A stretch of DNA of 64,000 nt from Epinephelus fuscoguttatus (lineage: Eukaryota; Chordata; Actinopteri; Perciformes; Serranidae): assembly GCF_011397635.1 (NCBI RefSeq), contig NC_064764.1:43521455-43585454 (forward strand), written 5' to 3'. Positions 47,401-60,800 of this stretch are shown piece after piece (position 1 is the stretch's first letter; every line of letters begins with the position of its first letter). The notes under the pieces are model-generated. The model saw only the letters and a program-made list of their open reading frames with translations. It had not been told where the DNA came from and did not search any database. A program made the translations under genes and the position numbers.

Positions 47401-49340
47401 TGAGATTGTTATATTGCATCGGTAAGACTAAGAAACCGCTGATCAGTGGGAACTGAAGTGGGAACAATTTTGATAAACAATAAATCTTATAAGTTGTTTA
47501 TCAAGTAAAATGACAAACATGTCTCCAGCTACTGTAACATCAGAGCTTCAGTGGTTTTCCCTGTTGGATTTTGGACTGCTGGTCAAAACTTAACTAGAAA
47601 TTTCAGACCATCATCTTGACCTCTCAGAAATGATGACATTTTATGGACTGAGGTTAGTTAATGGATCAAAAACAAAAATCTACAGGATTATCAATATCAG
47701 TGGTGTGACCTACGTATTTTTTGATGTGTGATCTTGGCATGATTTAAAAGCTAAACTAATATTTGACATTTATTTTGGATTTAATTATGTCCATTAACCC
47801 CACAGTAACACCTCCCGTGTCTTTATTTTGTCTCCACCTGGTCAACGTTATTCTTAACGTGTGGTTGATTTGTTGTCTGATATTTTATGAACACACAAAA
47901 TATGTGTTAAATCTGTTTAAATACCCCAATTTTCCATCACAGTTCAGACCAAACAAACTGAGCTGCAAGTGTGAAAGTGCACGTTTCAGGGCACTGACAG
48001 TCAAAGTGCAAAAAGATGCTTATATGAAAGTTGTGAGCGTCGAGGCTGGTAAAAGTCAAACCACAGCAGCTGCATCACTTCATATTCACTGCAGCCTGTG
48101 AAACCACCAGCGCACCTCCACCTCTGCAGCCTCTTCAGCAGCGGCTCTTCCTGTGGGGACATGAAGAGGTGCAGCTTCTGTGGTTTGGGCTTTTTTTCCC
48201 TCTTCTTCTTCCCGCAACAGTTTCACACTTCTTTTTGCTACTGTTTGCTTTGTGAGGTCTTTTGTTAAAAACTCTTCTGACAGCACACAAACTACAAACG
48301 GACCAATATCGATATCTTCAGTCGAAGGTTGCAGAGTAAATCTATGAGAATTCAGCATCTTCAGTTTTGATTGTTCAGTTTTTGATCTTTCATCTTTCAT
48401 ACAAAAATAAATCTTTTCAAGGATTAAAATGTCTCTGAATCAGATTAAGAGCTTTTAAAGACAGTTTATCCCTTAAATATCACCTGAACTACCTTAAAAA
48501 TACATTTGTATCATTGTTTGTTCCAATACTTCCTTAAATAAAATGTTTAATAATGAGCAAAATAGCAGATTTAATGTCTGCACCATTCTGTGAAAACAGC
48601 ATCACATGCTAAATATTTTCACTGACAACCTGCAGCACATGAAACACTTCTGTGCTACGGCGTGACGTTCGCACTGTGATAACTGCCGGTGGGGCTCCAG
48701 CGCTGCAGCAGAAAATACCGCACAGATCATAAAGAGCTTGTTGTAGTGGAAATGTTGATGTTTGATGCAGAGCTGTGACTACATGTGGTGAAAGATGTGG
48801 GTTGAGTAGATCATGAGATATCTGACAGAGACTGTGAAGTTGACCTGACTGTGGCCGAACACCGACATCGAACACATCACTACAGCTTGTTAACCAGTGT
48901 GTTATGAATGAGATGTTCGATTTTATCTCAACACAGAGTTTCAGTTATTTAAGATATCATAGTTTATTTCTGCGAATCACTGACTATGTGTAATAATTTA
49001 CTGTTATTCTGAATACAACAGTATTCTGGATTTGAGTCAACAATTTCTTCTGTTAAAATATTCTGAATTACACCTTCATTTTTCTTCATTTTTTAATAAG
49101 CCGCTGGTTTATTTGTGTTTTTGGTTATTTGGGTTTCTGTTATTTGGGTTTTCGAAGCATAATTTGGACGTGTATGTAGCCAGGGACTGAAATTAAATGT
49201 TTGTTAGTGTTTGTTAGCCATGTAAGAAAGAAACTTTGCTGAGAGTACCTACTGCATTTTTAGGTGCACACTGCTCCTCTGCTTCCTGCCAACCTGTCCA
49301 TCTGTCTGTCGGAGGAGCAGAGGAGGCGTCACAAACACAG

Positions 49341-49378
<38 letters not shown>

Positions 49379-49403
49379 GCAGATGTGTTTTTACTTTTCT
49401 GTC
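44419..49403. other. Intergenic segment without recognised gene
   Basis: The longest open frames are 45,442-45,792 (+), 46,433-47,020 (-, 195 codons) and 47,763-48,101 (+). None shows a motif, signal peptide or splice arrangement that I recognise. The 195-codon frame is the only one long enough to merit a similarity search. An AC microsatellite lies at 49,341-49,375. Confidence 0.45.
49341..49375. repeat. (AC)n microsatellite
   Basis: Perfect AC tract. Confidence 0.95.
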
Positions 49404-50372
49404 CATGAACCTGACCGTCTGGAGCGCACCTCCTCTGCTCCTCCTCTGCTGTCTGTCTGTCCCTGAACCTGACAGTCTGGAGTGCACCTCCTCTGCTGTC
49501 TGTCTTTACCTAAACCTGACAGTCTGGAGTGCTCCTCCGCTGCACCTCCTCTGCTCCTCCTCTGCTGTCTGTCTGTCCCTGAACCTGACAGTCTGGAGTG
49601 CACCTCCTCTGCTCCTCCTCTGCTGTCTGTCTGTCCCTGAACCTGACAGTCTGGAGTGCTCCTCCTCTGCTCCTCCTCTGCTGTCTGTCTGTCCCTGAAC
49701 CTGACAGTCTGGAGTGCACCTCCTCTGCTGTCTGTCTTTACCTAAACCTGACAGTCTGGAGTGCTCCTCCGCTGCACCTCCTCTGCTCCTCCTCTGCTGT
49801 CTGTCTTTCCCTGAACCTGACAGTCTGGAGCGCAACTCCTCTGCTCCTCCTCTGCTCCTCCTCTGCTGTCTGTCTGTCCCTGAACCTGACAGTCTGGAGT
49901 GCACCTCCTCTGCTGTCTGTCTTTACCTAAACCTGACAGTCTGGAGTGCTCCTCCTCTGCTCCTCCTCTGCTGTCTGTCTGTCCCTGAACCTGACAGTCT
50001 GGAGTGCACCTCCTCTGCTGTCTGTCTTTACCTAAACCTGACAGTCTGGAGTGCTCCTCCGCTGCACCTCCTCTGCTCCTCCTCTGCTGTCTGTCTTTCC
50101 CTGAACCTGACAGTCTGGAGCACAACTCCTCTGCTCCTCCTCTGCTCCTCCTCTGCTGTCTGTCTGTCCCTGAACCGGATAGTCTGGAGTGCTCCTCTGG
50201 TCCTCCTCTGCTGTCTGTCTGTCCCTGAACCGGATAGTCTGGAGTGCTCCTCTGGTCCTCCTCTACTGTCTGTCTGTCCCTGAACCTGACAGTCTGGAGT
50301 GCTCCTCCTCTGCTCCTTTGCTCCTTCTCTGCTGTCTGTCTGAAAGTGAACCTGACCGTCTGGAGCGCTCCT
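49404..50372. repeat. Composite minisatellite with 290-bp higher-order repeat
   Basis: Built from CCTGAACCTGACAGTCTGGA joined to variable numbers of CTCCTCCTCTG modules and CTGTCTGTCT. A block starting at 49,712 recurs at 50,002, a 290-bp period. The leucine/cysteine/serine-rich frames (plus strand) and arginine/glutamine-rich frames (minus strand) are repeat artefacts. Confidence 0.93.
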
Positions 50373-51720
50373 CGTTGGGCAGCACTGTCGAGCTGATCAG
50401 ATAAACTATGATTCATAGGCTGATGAGGAGGCTGATGAGGAGGAGGTGGTTAGAATAAACAGAACCTCCTCTTTGGAGGAGGCCGGCGACCTCTGCTGAG
50501 TGAAGATACTGGTCCCATATGACACTAGGACACCAGGTCATGTTAGTGTCATGAGAAGGGGGTCACATGATGCTCCCAGGTTAGGCCACATTTTGGCCTA
50601 GAGAGGAAAACTGTCATGGCCATTTTCACAGAGGTCCGTTCACCTCTCACCTCCAGATACTTGAATGAAAATGAGCTCTGTGGGTACCCATAATGCTCCC
50701 CTTTACAGACAGGCCCACTTTGTGCTCGTCTCGTGCAGTTTTCCTCACACAGTACACGTGTTATTCTCACCATATTTCTGCACACTGGGGTCTGTAACAG
50801 TCTTGGAGCTGCATAATTCGGGAATGACTTGAACGCTGCGACTCAACAGGTCCGACTGTGTTCATGTGTCATGATGTCACAACCCACAGTGGTTGTTTCA
50901 TTGTAGTGAGATCATTCTTAAAAACTTGACCTCACTGTATGAGATGACCTATTGTGACCTCTAGGTTAATCACAGCTCATGAACGGCTGCAGTCAGAGGA
51001 TGATGTCATAGGTATATTAACTATAACGAGGTTGTCAGTGGCGGATGTGAAAGAGGTCAAACAACAGTACAGGTCGGTATTGAACCTGTGCAGCTGTTTG
51101 CATTGTTATTATAACTGAACCTGTGCAGGTGCCTGAAAATATTTTAACATTCCTCAGAAGCAGCGTACCACAAATTTTATGTACCACAGGTGTGTGCGTG
51201 ACCTATCCTCAACCTCAAGTGTGTTGTTGCCTTTCACAGATTGTACACCTCCTCAGGTAACCAAAATGAAAAGCTTCTGTAACCATGAACACGCTCTGAC
51301 CCTGAACATTTCCCGTAAACAACTAAATCAAGACATGAGAATGTCACACTTGTGGAAAAACACCAGTGTTTTTGTGCCCACTGCTAATGTGATGCAAACC
51401 TGATGTAACAGGACAGTAACAGCCTCACACAGCTCTGCCCTGGAGTTGAACCTGCGGTAGTTTTACAGGTTGGACACAAACAGGACGTCAGACCCCCCCC
51501 CCCCCGAGGGATCAGAGCATTTACTCAGAAATTTACAGGCAGGGCTGAGCAGGCTGAGCGCTCTCTTGCGTAAGCAGTGTTCAGGAATGCTGGGACTCCT
51601 TCCAGTTTCAAAGCATTACGCAGCGTTTTGTCAGAGGTTTATGCAGAGTGGACTCCTGAGGTCGGGGGAGGGTGGGAGACGGGGGAGGGGACAAGTCGAG
51701 AGAAGAAGAGACAGACACAA
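50373..51720. other. Upstream flank of the IL1R1-like gene
   Basis: No coding exon recognised. A run of about 14 cytosines lies near 51,490. The promoter of the downstream receptor may lie in or near this stretch. Confidence 0.4.
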
Positions 51721-51812
51721 GTTTAAAATATTAGGGAACATGAAGTTGGTTTTAAGAGGACAGAAAAGTGTTTGTGCTGAGTGTTGCTGTATTTTAAATC
51801 TGGACACTTTCA
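51721..51812 (+). other. il1r1: Candidate 5' leader exon of the IL1R1-like gene
   Basis: ACACTTTCA is followed by GTAAGT, a consensus donor at 51,813. The next acceptor, TGTGTTCTTTCAG, ends at 51,887, two bases before the ATG at 51,890. The implied intron is 75 nt, short but normal for teleosts, with a pyrimidine-rich 3' half. The left boundary is arbitrary. Confidence 0.35.
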
Positions 51813-51889
51813 GTAAGTTGTTGACTGTGTTTCTGACTGTTGAAACTCTGGTTCGTCTCTGACTGTTGTTTCTCTGTGTTCTTTCAGAC

Positions 51890-54800
51890 ATGGACCAGCG
51901 GTGGACACTGGGAAGCTTTCTGTTTGTCCTCGGGCTGTGTTCAGGACTTAAACAGGGTGAGCTGAGATTCTCTATAAATACTACTGACACTGTCAAGGTC
52001 AAGGTCACTGCATCTATAACATATTTATATTTATCTGTTTATATCTTCACACTGTGCTTTGATTTCATCATGTTTATTACATGTCAAATGTTTTTACCAA
52101 GTCTGACTCTAACGTCCGTCTCCTGTCTGTACAGAAGGCTTTTATCGCCCTCTTCTGGACACTGCTGTGACTGCAGGGACTGTCTCTGTCAGTGTCTCTG
52201 TCCATCCTCAGCATCTCTCTCCGTCCTCAGTGTCTCTGTCAGCATCTCTCTCCGTCCTCAGTGTCTCTGTCAGCATCTCTCTCCGTCCTCAGTGTCTCTG
52301 TCAGTGTCTCTGTCCATCCTCAGTGTCTCTGTCAGTATCTCTGTCCGTGTGTGTTTGTAGCCTGACAGTGGACAGTTGGGCTACACACACATCATTCCTG
52401 ATAAGATGCATTAAATGCTTCAATTAAATTAATACATTGAATAAACTGAATGTATAAATTAATAAATTAAATAAATTAAGATACTGTGATTATAACTTGA
52501 CCAACCTACAGAGTTTAACTCTTAATGATGGCTCAAGGATTTATTTCTTTTATAACGGTACATTTTTAATTAGGTTTTATTTGTTTATATATTTTAGGAC
52601 AACAAAGTGTCAGAGAGCAAAGTACTGAACTCATCAACAGCATCACCATTTTGGACCGGTCAATATATTGATATTATATCAATACTGTGATATGAGACGA
52701 GACGTGATATCGAAGTGTTGTCTTTTCGTGGTTTTTAAGGCTGGGTTACAGTGAAGTGATGTCATTTTCTGAACTTATCAGACTGTAGCTGCAGATGGGA
52801 AGAAATTCATTGTAACATGTCACAGGAGTCTGTTTCTGAATGGCTGCAGGTATCCTCTGGCTCCACTTCACCACTAAAAGTTAAATCTTCCCCAGCTTTT
52901 AGTTTTCTTGTCCGCAGAATCAAACAGCCACAGGTTGGACCAGCTGCTGCAGATTTTCAGAGCCAGTATGTGGCAGCTCGCCACAGGTCACACTTAACTG
53001 ACGCTTGGTGTGTTTTTGGTGTTGCAGACTAAACTGTCTCTACATTTACATTATATATGATGGTGCACCAATAAAATGCTCATTGCAACCTCAGACTCAG
53101 CAAAACTGACGAGCACTTTCAGCTGGCAGAGAATTATTAAAAAACGGGTTACCCAAAACATTTCAGTAAACAGCCTGGAAACATCCTGAGAGACAGAGAT
53201 GATGTCCTCTGGGCTGCTTTAGCTCCGAGCTGGCGGTCGAATGCTGGAAAAGAACGTCCAACAAGAAGGAAAAGCAAGACAAGCGTATTTGTGTATAACA
53301 AACTCAAAGTGCTGTATGTAAGACAGGAACAACAGAAATAAAAACCTATAAAAGAAAAGTTTGCTGCAGATGCAGATTTACGATGTTCTGATGACATGGA
53401 AGTAAGAATATCTGAGAGAGCAAATATAAAGAGTACACACATGTCAAGACGACAAACCTTTTCTTGAGTCACTTTAAAGTTTGGTAACGTACACTGAGTT
53501 TGTTGTGATGAGATGTGCTACATGAATAAATGTGCTCATCTTGCTGGAAAAAAAAACAAAAAAATCTGACATCAACATGTTTGTTGGGAGCTCCATCAGC
53601 ACTGACTGGATGAATAAATGACGAACCCACTCTCCACTGATGTGTGTGTGTTACAGAGAACTGTACCAACTTCAATCTCCAGTTTGAGAGGGTCTTCTCT
53701 GTTCCTGGAGACGTGGCTATGTTGAACAGCACCCTGGTGTCTTCAGACGTCTTCAACTTCACAACTGTCCCGTACAACATCTCCTGGTATGACTCAAAGA
53801 CTGGCCGAGAAATGACCAACCAGACCGGCCGAATCCTGGTGCTCGGGATGACTTTGTGGTTTCTTAACTTAAGGCTGGACGACGACGGAGAATATGTGAG
53901 CATACTGAGGTACGGTAGCATCAGTTAAAGTATAAATATGGGGGCGTCGGTAGCTTAGTGCTGGCGCCCCATGCATAGAGGTGATGCCTCGCTGCAGTGG
54001 TCGCGAGTTAGACTCTGGCTTGCAACCCTTTGCTGCATGTCGTCTCTCTGCCTTCCCATTTCACACTGTCCTGTATATTAAAAAAGGCAAAAAGTATAAA
54101 TATCAATAGGGGGTTTGTGTGTCTGTCTTCACTGTAGGAATTACTGACCACTACTGAAAAAGTAGCACCTACTCTTTGGTTCATTTCGACACCTTACGTT
54201 TACTCAAAGAAAACAAACAAACAAACAACAAACAAACAAACAGGCTGAAGATGTTCAGGCTGGTAAACACGTTCTTTGTGGTGTTTTAATTAACGTGTTG
54301 TTTATGATGCATCATGTTTGAGATACTGTAAATGGGAGGGGTGTAAATACTCGTTTCATAATAATACGATATCACATTGATTCTTTGGACAATGATACGA
54401 TATCTGCCGATATCACAAAATCTGCCACCATACGATTTGGATACGATGTGTTTACAGGGACCTGCAATCAATCATACAATCATTTAACACAGTCTGTCAC
54501 AGAAGGAGCTGCTGCAGCTTTATGTTTTACTTTAGGTCATAAAAGATCAACACAACAGCACATAAATAATAAGAGCAGCAAAGTTTCCTTTAAACTGACT
54601 CCACTAACACACAGGAAACAGCACATGGGTTCAGTTAACCTTCAGGACTTTCTGTCAGAGAGACCTTTCTGTCAGAGAGATCTTTCTGTCAGAGACCCTT
54701 CTGTCAGAGATATTTCTGTCAGAGAGACCTTTCTGTCAGAGATCTTTCTATCAGAGAGACCTTCCTGTCAGAGACACCTTTCTGTCAGAGAGATCTTTCT

Positions 54801-57800
54801 GTCAGAGACCTTTCTGTCAGGAAGACCTTTTTGTCAGAGAGACCTTTCTGTCAGAGATCTTTCTGTCAGAGAGACCTTTCTGTCAGGAAGACCTTTTTGT
54901 CAGAGAGACCTTTCTGTCAGAGACCTTTCTGTCAGAGAGACCTTTCTGGAATAAATCTCACTTTATGTCAAACCATCATCTCTCCTAAAACTACAGGACT
55001 ATCAGTCTTAAAGTCCTGAAGACAAACTTCTGTCTCAAAGCTATAGTTGGTAATGTTGGAGAGCTAGCTAGATTTGAAAGCAGCACCTCCTCTAAGCTCC
55101 ACCCCCTCCTCCCCCTCCCGTCAGTGCTCCGTCCAAAGCCATGGCTCCACAAACTTGAACGCACATCATGCAGTAGGAGTCAGCAGAGCAGAGGAGAGCC
55201 GAGTAAAATGACAAATCCCCCCGAAGCAAACAAATAATTACCTGTCCAACAGAAAGACAGCAACCTCTGCATCACTTTCCAGGCCCTTCAGCTCCCTCAG
55301 TTGTCTCCACCGTTCAAAAGCTGCAATGTTGGTTGACTCTGGTTTGTCCTCACGCTTTATCCAATGCCTTTTTCGTCGCAGCCTTTTCTGCCTCCGACTT
55401 TCTTTTCTCAGCCTGTTTAGTGGGGCGAGCCGTTACAAGTAACGCTGGAAGTGATACTTCTGGCTGCATTTTCTCTGCCATTGTGCAGCAAACTCCTGCT
55501 AACTCTGTATTTCTGCTGAGGAGTGTGCTGAATATTTCAGGCAACGGTGACACGTGATGAGTGCACGCAGGGAGGAGGGAGGGACGGAGGGACGGAGGGG
55601 GGCTCGGGCAGGACGAGACATGAAGGCATCTGATTGGTTCTTTCCATTTGCACCGAATGGCAGGGATTGGTCAGAGTTTTTACAGGCCTGCAGCTGCCAC
55701 AAAGGTCGGATTTTTTTCGTTCCTTTTTCTGAACACATTATGTATTGACTCCTCTCAGGATGAAGGACCATTTCACCCAGTATAACAAGAAGTGTTTCTG
55801 AACAGGATTACCTCTGCATAGTGAAATTTTCCTCTTCTAATGGATAAACAAATTATTGTTATGCACTATTTTTTATTTACTCTCTGTTGGTTTAAGTGTC
55901 TGCGTCTTCAGACCGAACAGCTCGGTTGAAATTTAGCCTGAATGAATGAAGCTGAACGTTGTTGAAACAGCAGCTGATGCTGTTGTAGTGAGAGGTTAGT
56001 GGAGTGAGATACCGCCCAGGCAGGTAACGTTACGTCGTGATTTGTCTCATAACGACATTGTTTACATACGAGGTGTTTTCTCTCTGTTCACTTACAAATT
56101 ATTTCCACTCTGCTGATTTATTCCTGAGTACATAACCTTATGCTCATCATCCTTTTCTTGGCTGCTTCTGTTTGACGGTGACACAGAATTTCAAAATAAA
56201 AGCATAATCTAAAGATGATGATATATAGATGTTGTTATTTGGCCTTGATAATATTGGATCGTTGATCATTAAATTGATACACTGATAAAGATCTATGGAT
56301 CAGGTAAATGTCTATCCCATCTGTTTTAAATGAACCTTTAATGAGTGAAATGTTTGACTCTGTTGATTTGTTGTCCTCAACCTGAAAAAATGTTTTGTTT
56401 AACATGAACAATGAATCTCATCTTCAACAGAACTCCTTATTGGTGCTACAGACAGGCCACCAAGCTTGTGGTGGAACGACCCATCGCCAGAGAGTGTGGA
56501 CGACCAAGAAAAGCTCGTCAGTCCCTTACAAAGGGAGTCACTGACATCCTGAGCTGCCCTCTGAAGGATTATATGAATAAACTTGACAGCTACAACATCA
56601 GCTCCTCCATCCAGTGGTACAAAGTGAGTTATGCACCTGTTGAGTCCTGCTGGGTCAGATCCAGACAGATACTTCAATGCAGCTCACACATCATACACTG
56701 GATCAACCATCTTCAGACACCATTTCAATGAGCTTTGTTCCTTTGTAAAGATTTTTTTGTAGTTGAAAACTTAAGACTTTCTGTAAACTCGGGCCTTTTC
56801 TTTCTTTTTTCTGGCCAGCATGATGGCTATCACTGCTAATGCTAACTACTTTGTAGGCTTGGGTCACATCAAGGTGTTAGGGTATACCTGGGTATTTAGA
56901 AATCCTGAAGGTTTGATTTTCAGTCAAAAACACACACACTCCTTTTTCTCTTTAACTGATGGAGAGATGTTGTACTGAGGTGATGTAGTTCACATTTAGC
57001 ACCACCAGAGGTCAGTGTCTGCTGGTGAGACAGGCAGCTGAGTGACGGTGACTGCGAGTGGTGGCGATAATGTTACAGGACCAGTTAGAAAAGAAGTATG
57101 TCTCCGCCCCTGGTTGGGAGTGCTGTCACATACGAGTTTATCTTCAGATGACTTCTTCCAAAAGCAGCTGATTAGCCACATGACTCTTTTCAACACATCA
57201 TCTCCGTTCAGCCCACTGATACGACAACACGTGTCATCGGCTCCTACAACAAAAAGGACATTTACATTGTGTGTTTTCTTTTTGCTCACTTAACCGTCAT
57301 GCTGTATCCCGGTGAAAACTACCTTGTACTTCTCCTGAGGAATACAATGAAAATGTATTTATATAAATCACTGAATTATTTTGATGAGAGTTGTTTTTGA
57401 AAAAGAGAAAATATCAAGTCTTTCCCTTGAATTGTCAAACAGTTGTTCAATGGTGTTCATTATGTCTTTAGTTTATGATAATGACTTTAGTTGTTCTTTT
57501 ATCTCAGACATGTTAGGATGTTACATACCTTGACTAGCCTGAGTGTCAGACTGAAGCTTCCAGAACCTTCAGTCTGACATGGCTTCCATTGAAGGCAATT
57601 TACAAGGGGGAGGGAATTTGATTTTTCCCTAACCACTCAGTAGAGATCAACGACTCACCCAGAATCTGATGTCATTAGTATCCATGCCTCAGGGGTGCCG
57701 AAAACAAGCGAGCATTGCCCGTTTAAAATGTCTCCGTCGTCGTGCACGCCCAGCTGCCGTTAAATCCAGTTTAGCAGCTTCCTTAATTTGGTCCTCCATT

Positions 57801-60800
57801 AACGCGAGTCGTGGCGAAATACCTCGATAGCATCGTTAATGTGGTCTGTAGGATCTGTAGTGGTCGCCATTGTTGCTATTCTCACCAGTTACCCACCAGC
57901 GTACAGCTTGACATCAGCGTGGCGCTGATTGGCTAATCACTGAAGTTTGCCAGACCAGCAATGCAAGCTTACTCAGTTGAGTGGGCGGGGTCTATGGTCT
58001 GGAACCATGCTATACCTTGACATGTTTCAGCGGAAACTTACGCCTTCCTCAGAAGTGTCACTTGGTGGTGGTTGTGATGCGTCTTTAACAGCTGATCTGT
58101 CAATCAGCCGATATTAGGGAGGCGTGACCATCCTGTCAGTCATGCCACCTGGATCAGGGAGGCCATTGAAATAAGGAAGCGGGGCCCAGGGACAATGAAC
58201 AGGGACGAGGGGGCATACATGTTGTCCCACACCTGGAGCAGCATCCTGGAGAGGCGGCGGACAGGACGGTCATGCCTCCCTAGTGTCGGCTGATTGACAT
58301 CTCAGCTGATAAAGACGCATCACAACCACCATCAAGTGACACTTCTGAGGAAGGTGGAAGTTTCTGCAGAAACATGTCAAGGTATGTAACGTCCTAACAT
58401 GTCTGAGATAAAAGAACAACTAAAGTCATTGTCAAACAGTTGGCCTGAACTGGATTTAGCTACTCTCCAGATAAAGTGGATGATCCGGTGGGCTTTAGAA
58501 CACCCAGCTCTGCTTACCACACTGCTCCTTTGACCATGTGGCTGTCTACCATCAGAAATGTCAAGGGATGACCGTTAATCTGTTAATTGCCGTGAATATA
58601 AAAATAAATGAATAATGACTAATATATGAATACTAAAATATTTCATCACCTCTAAATGAATGGTGCATTGAAGTGCAGCCCTAAAGCTCACTGAGGCAGC
58701 AGAGCGCCCGACTTAAAGGGAAAGGCCTCTTGTATTTCACAGCCTTTTTTGTTCCTTAAAAATTAACCAGTGAGTTACTGATTAATGGGTGTTGGCCTAT
58801 CAAAAGCAAAATCTACTTTCTACCATCATGACAAATAAGTATTTATTTATTTATTTATTTATTTTTAACATGTCTTCACTTTCATGTGTCCTTTCCTCAT
58901 CCAGGATTGTGAGCCCATAGTGGATGGGGTAGGCAGGTATACCTACATACATCCTGCCAGACTGAAGATTGCTAGAGTGGACCTTAAACACAACTCCTCC
59001 TACACCTGTACTCTGAACTTCACTCTGGGTGGCATTATGGGATCTGTGTCAGAGACCATTGCTGCATGGGTATCAGGTTAGAGCGGAGATCACTACCTGA
59101 GACTTTATGCTGTTTGCTCACAATAGATTTATTTATTGGAACACACTTCACTTTTCCACATCACCAATAAAATCAGCAGACACTAGTGAGTAACATAAAC
59201 GTCACAGCAGGCTAAATACAAATAATGCCCATGAGCCTAAACTGCTTTAAATAACAGAGTCGGGGAGCTACTAACAGTATCATTAACAGTATATTTCTGT
59301 GATTAGATAAACACAACCTCTTGTCTGTCTTTTCAGAGATGTACACTTTGACCCCAGAAGTCCACGAACCGGCCAATGAAATAATCAAGAAACCAATGGG
59401 TGAGCCTGTGCCTACATCATATTCTGAGAAACATGTTATTTTGATGGGCGGCACGGTGGTGTGGTGGTTAGCACTCTCGCCTCACAGCAAGAGGGTTGAC
59501 GGTTCGATCCCGGGCGTGGGAGCCCTTCTGTGTGGAGTTTGCATGTTCTCCCCGTGTCAGCGTGGGTTCTCTCCAGGCACTCCAGCTTCCTCCCACAGTC
59601 CAAAGACATGCAGGTTAATTGGTGACTCTAAATTGTCCGTAGGTGTGAATGTGAGTGTGAATGGTTGTCTGTCTCTATGTGTCAGTCCTGTGATAGTCTG
59701 GTGACCTGTCCAGGGTGAACCCTGCCTCTCACCCAGTGTCAGCTGGGATAGGCTCCAGCCCCCCGCGACCCTCAAGAGGATGAAGCGGTTAGAAGATAAA
59801 TGAATGAATGAATGAATGTTATTTTGAAACTTAAAGTGTCCAAAGCTGACAAAGACCCATGTGTTTTGTCGACACCACTGTAAATGTAAGTTGGGTGCAC
59901 TCCCGACCACTAGAGGGTGCGTAGCACCCAGAGGTGTGTATATGAATTGGTATTTCCTGTTTGTCAAACAAATTTGACTTGACAGAGATCTATTGCTGAT
60001 CGAAACGTTGTCACTGAATAAATTGGGAGCCTTTTTTCATTTTTTTGTCGACACCACTCTCAGCGTGAGTAAATGCATATTTTGAGTAAAATGCTTTGTA
60101 ACGCGAATTTAAGCTGTGGGTCAAATTGAAGAATAAAATGATTGTTGCTTTGATAAATTTACAGCAGGGACATACTGATTTATTGGCCATGCATCAGTAT
60201 CGGCCGATAATTGCCTTGTTGACAGCGAGTGGCCTGTTGAAAATGCCACATTAACTGATGTTTTTTTCTGTTGTGTCACATCAGTGCTGCACAGGTTAAT
60301 AAGAAGATCGAAAGACCCAACAGTAGAAAATGTGTTTGGGACAAACTGATATCTTCCTCTGTGTCTGCTGTGCATTATAGTCTGTTTAACGTACACTTGT
60401 TAAAGACTCTTTAAATTTAGATTTACATAGATTAAGAGAAACTGTTTTGTTGATTATAATTTGTGTTACTGTTTGTGTTTAGGGTCAAATTTCAGCAAGC
60501 GATGCCGAGTGTTTGTACCGTGTGTCGGGAATCCCTTCGTTGAGATCACCTGGTTGGTCAGAAACAAGTTAATTCATAGTACCAACCCCTCCGACCGCAT
60601 CTACACCACAGAAGAACGGTCAGCACTGTTACCTTTCCTTATTCTGTTCTCTTTTATCTGCGTCTTCTGGGATACAGCTTAAGTTTATATGCCTGTCTTC
60701 AAAATATCAAAGACATTAATCACGTTTCTGGGGATGTTTTTGTTTTCTTCATTATTACTTCCTGTGGATCATGAATCCTTTTTAAACAATTATTTTAAGC

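Noticed and set aside
49236..50416. Arginine/glutamine-rich and leucine/serine-rich ORFs
   Set aside because: Frames across the composite minisatellite; they change frame whenever module number changes.
51470..51862. 130-codon ORF just upstream of the IL1R1-like start
   Set aside because: No motif, includes a poly-C-encoded proline run, and overlaps the likely leader exon and first intron of the receptor gene.
59321..59967. 127- and 136-codon ORFs on opposite strands
   Set aside because: They lie across a SINE-like repeat; the same frames recur in the copy at 37,543-37,912.
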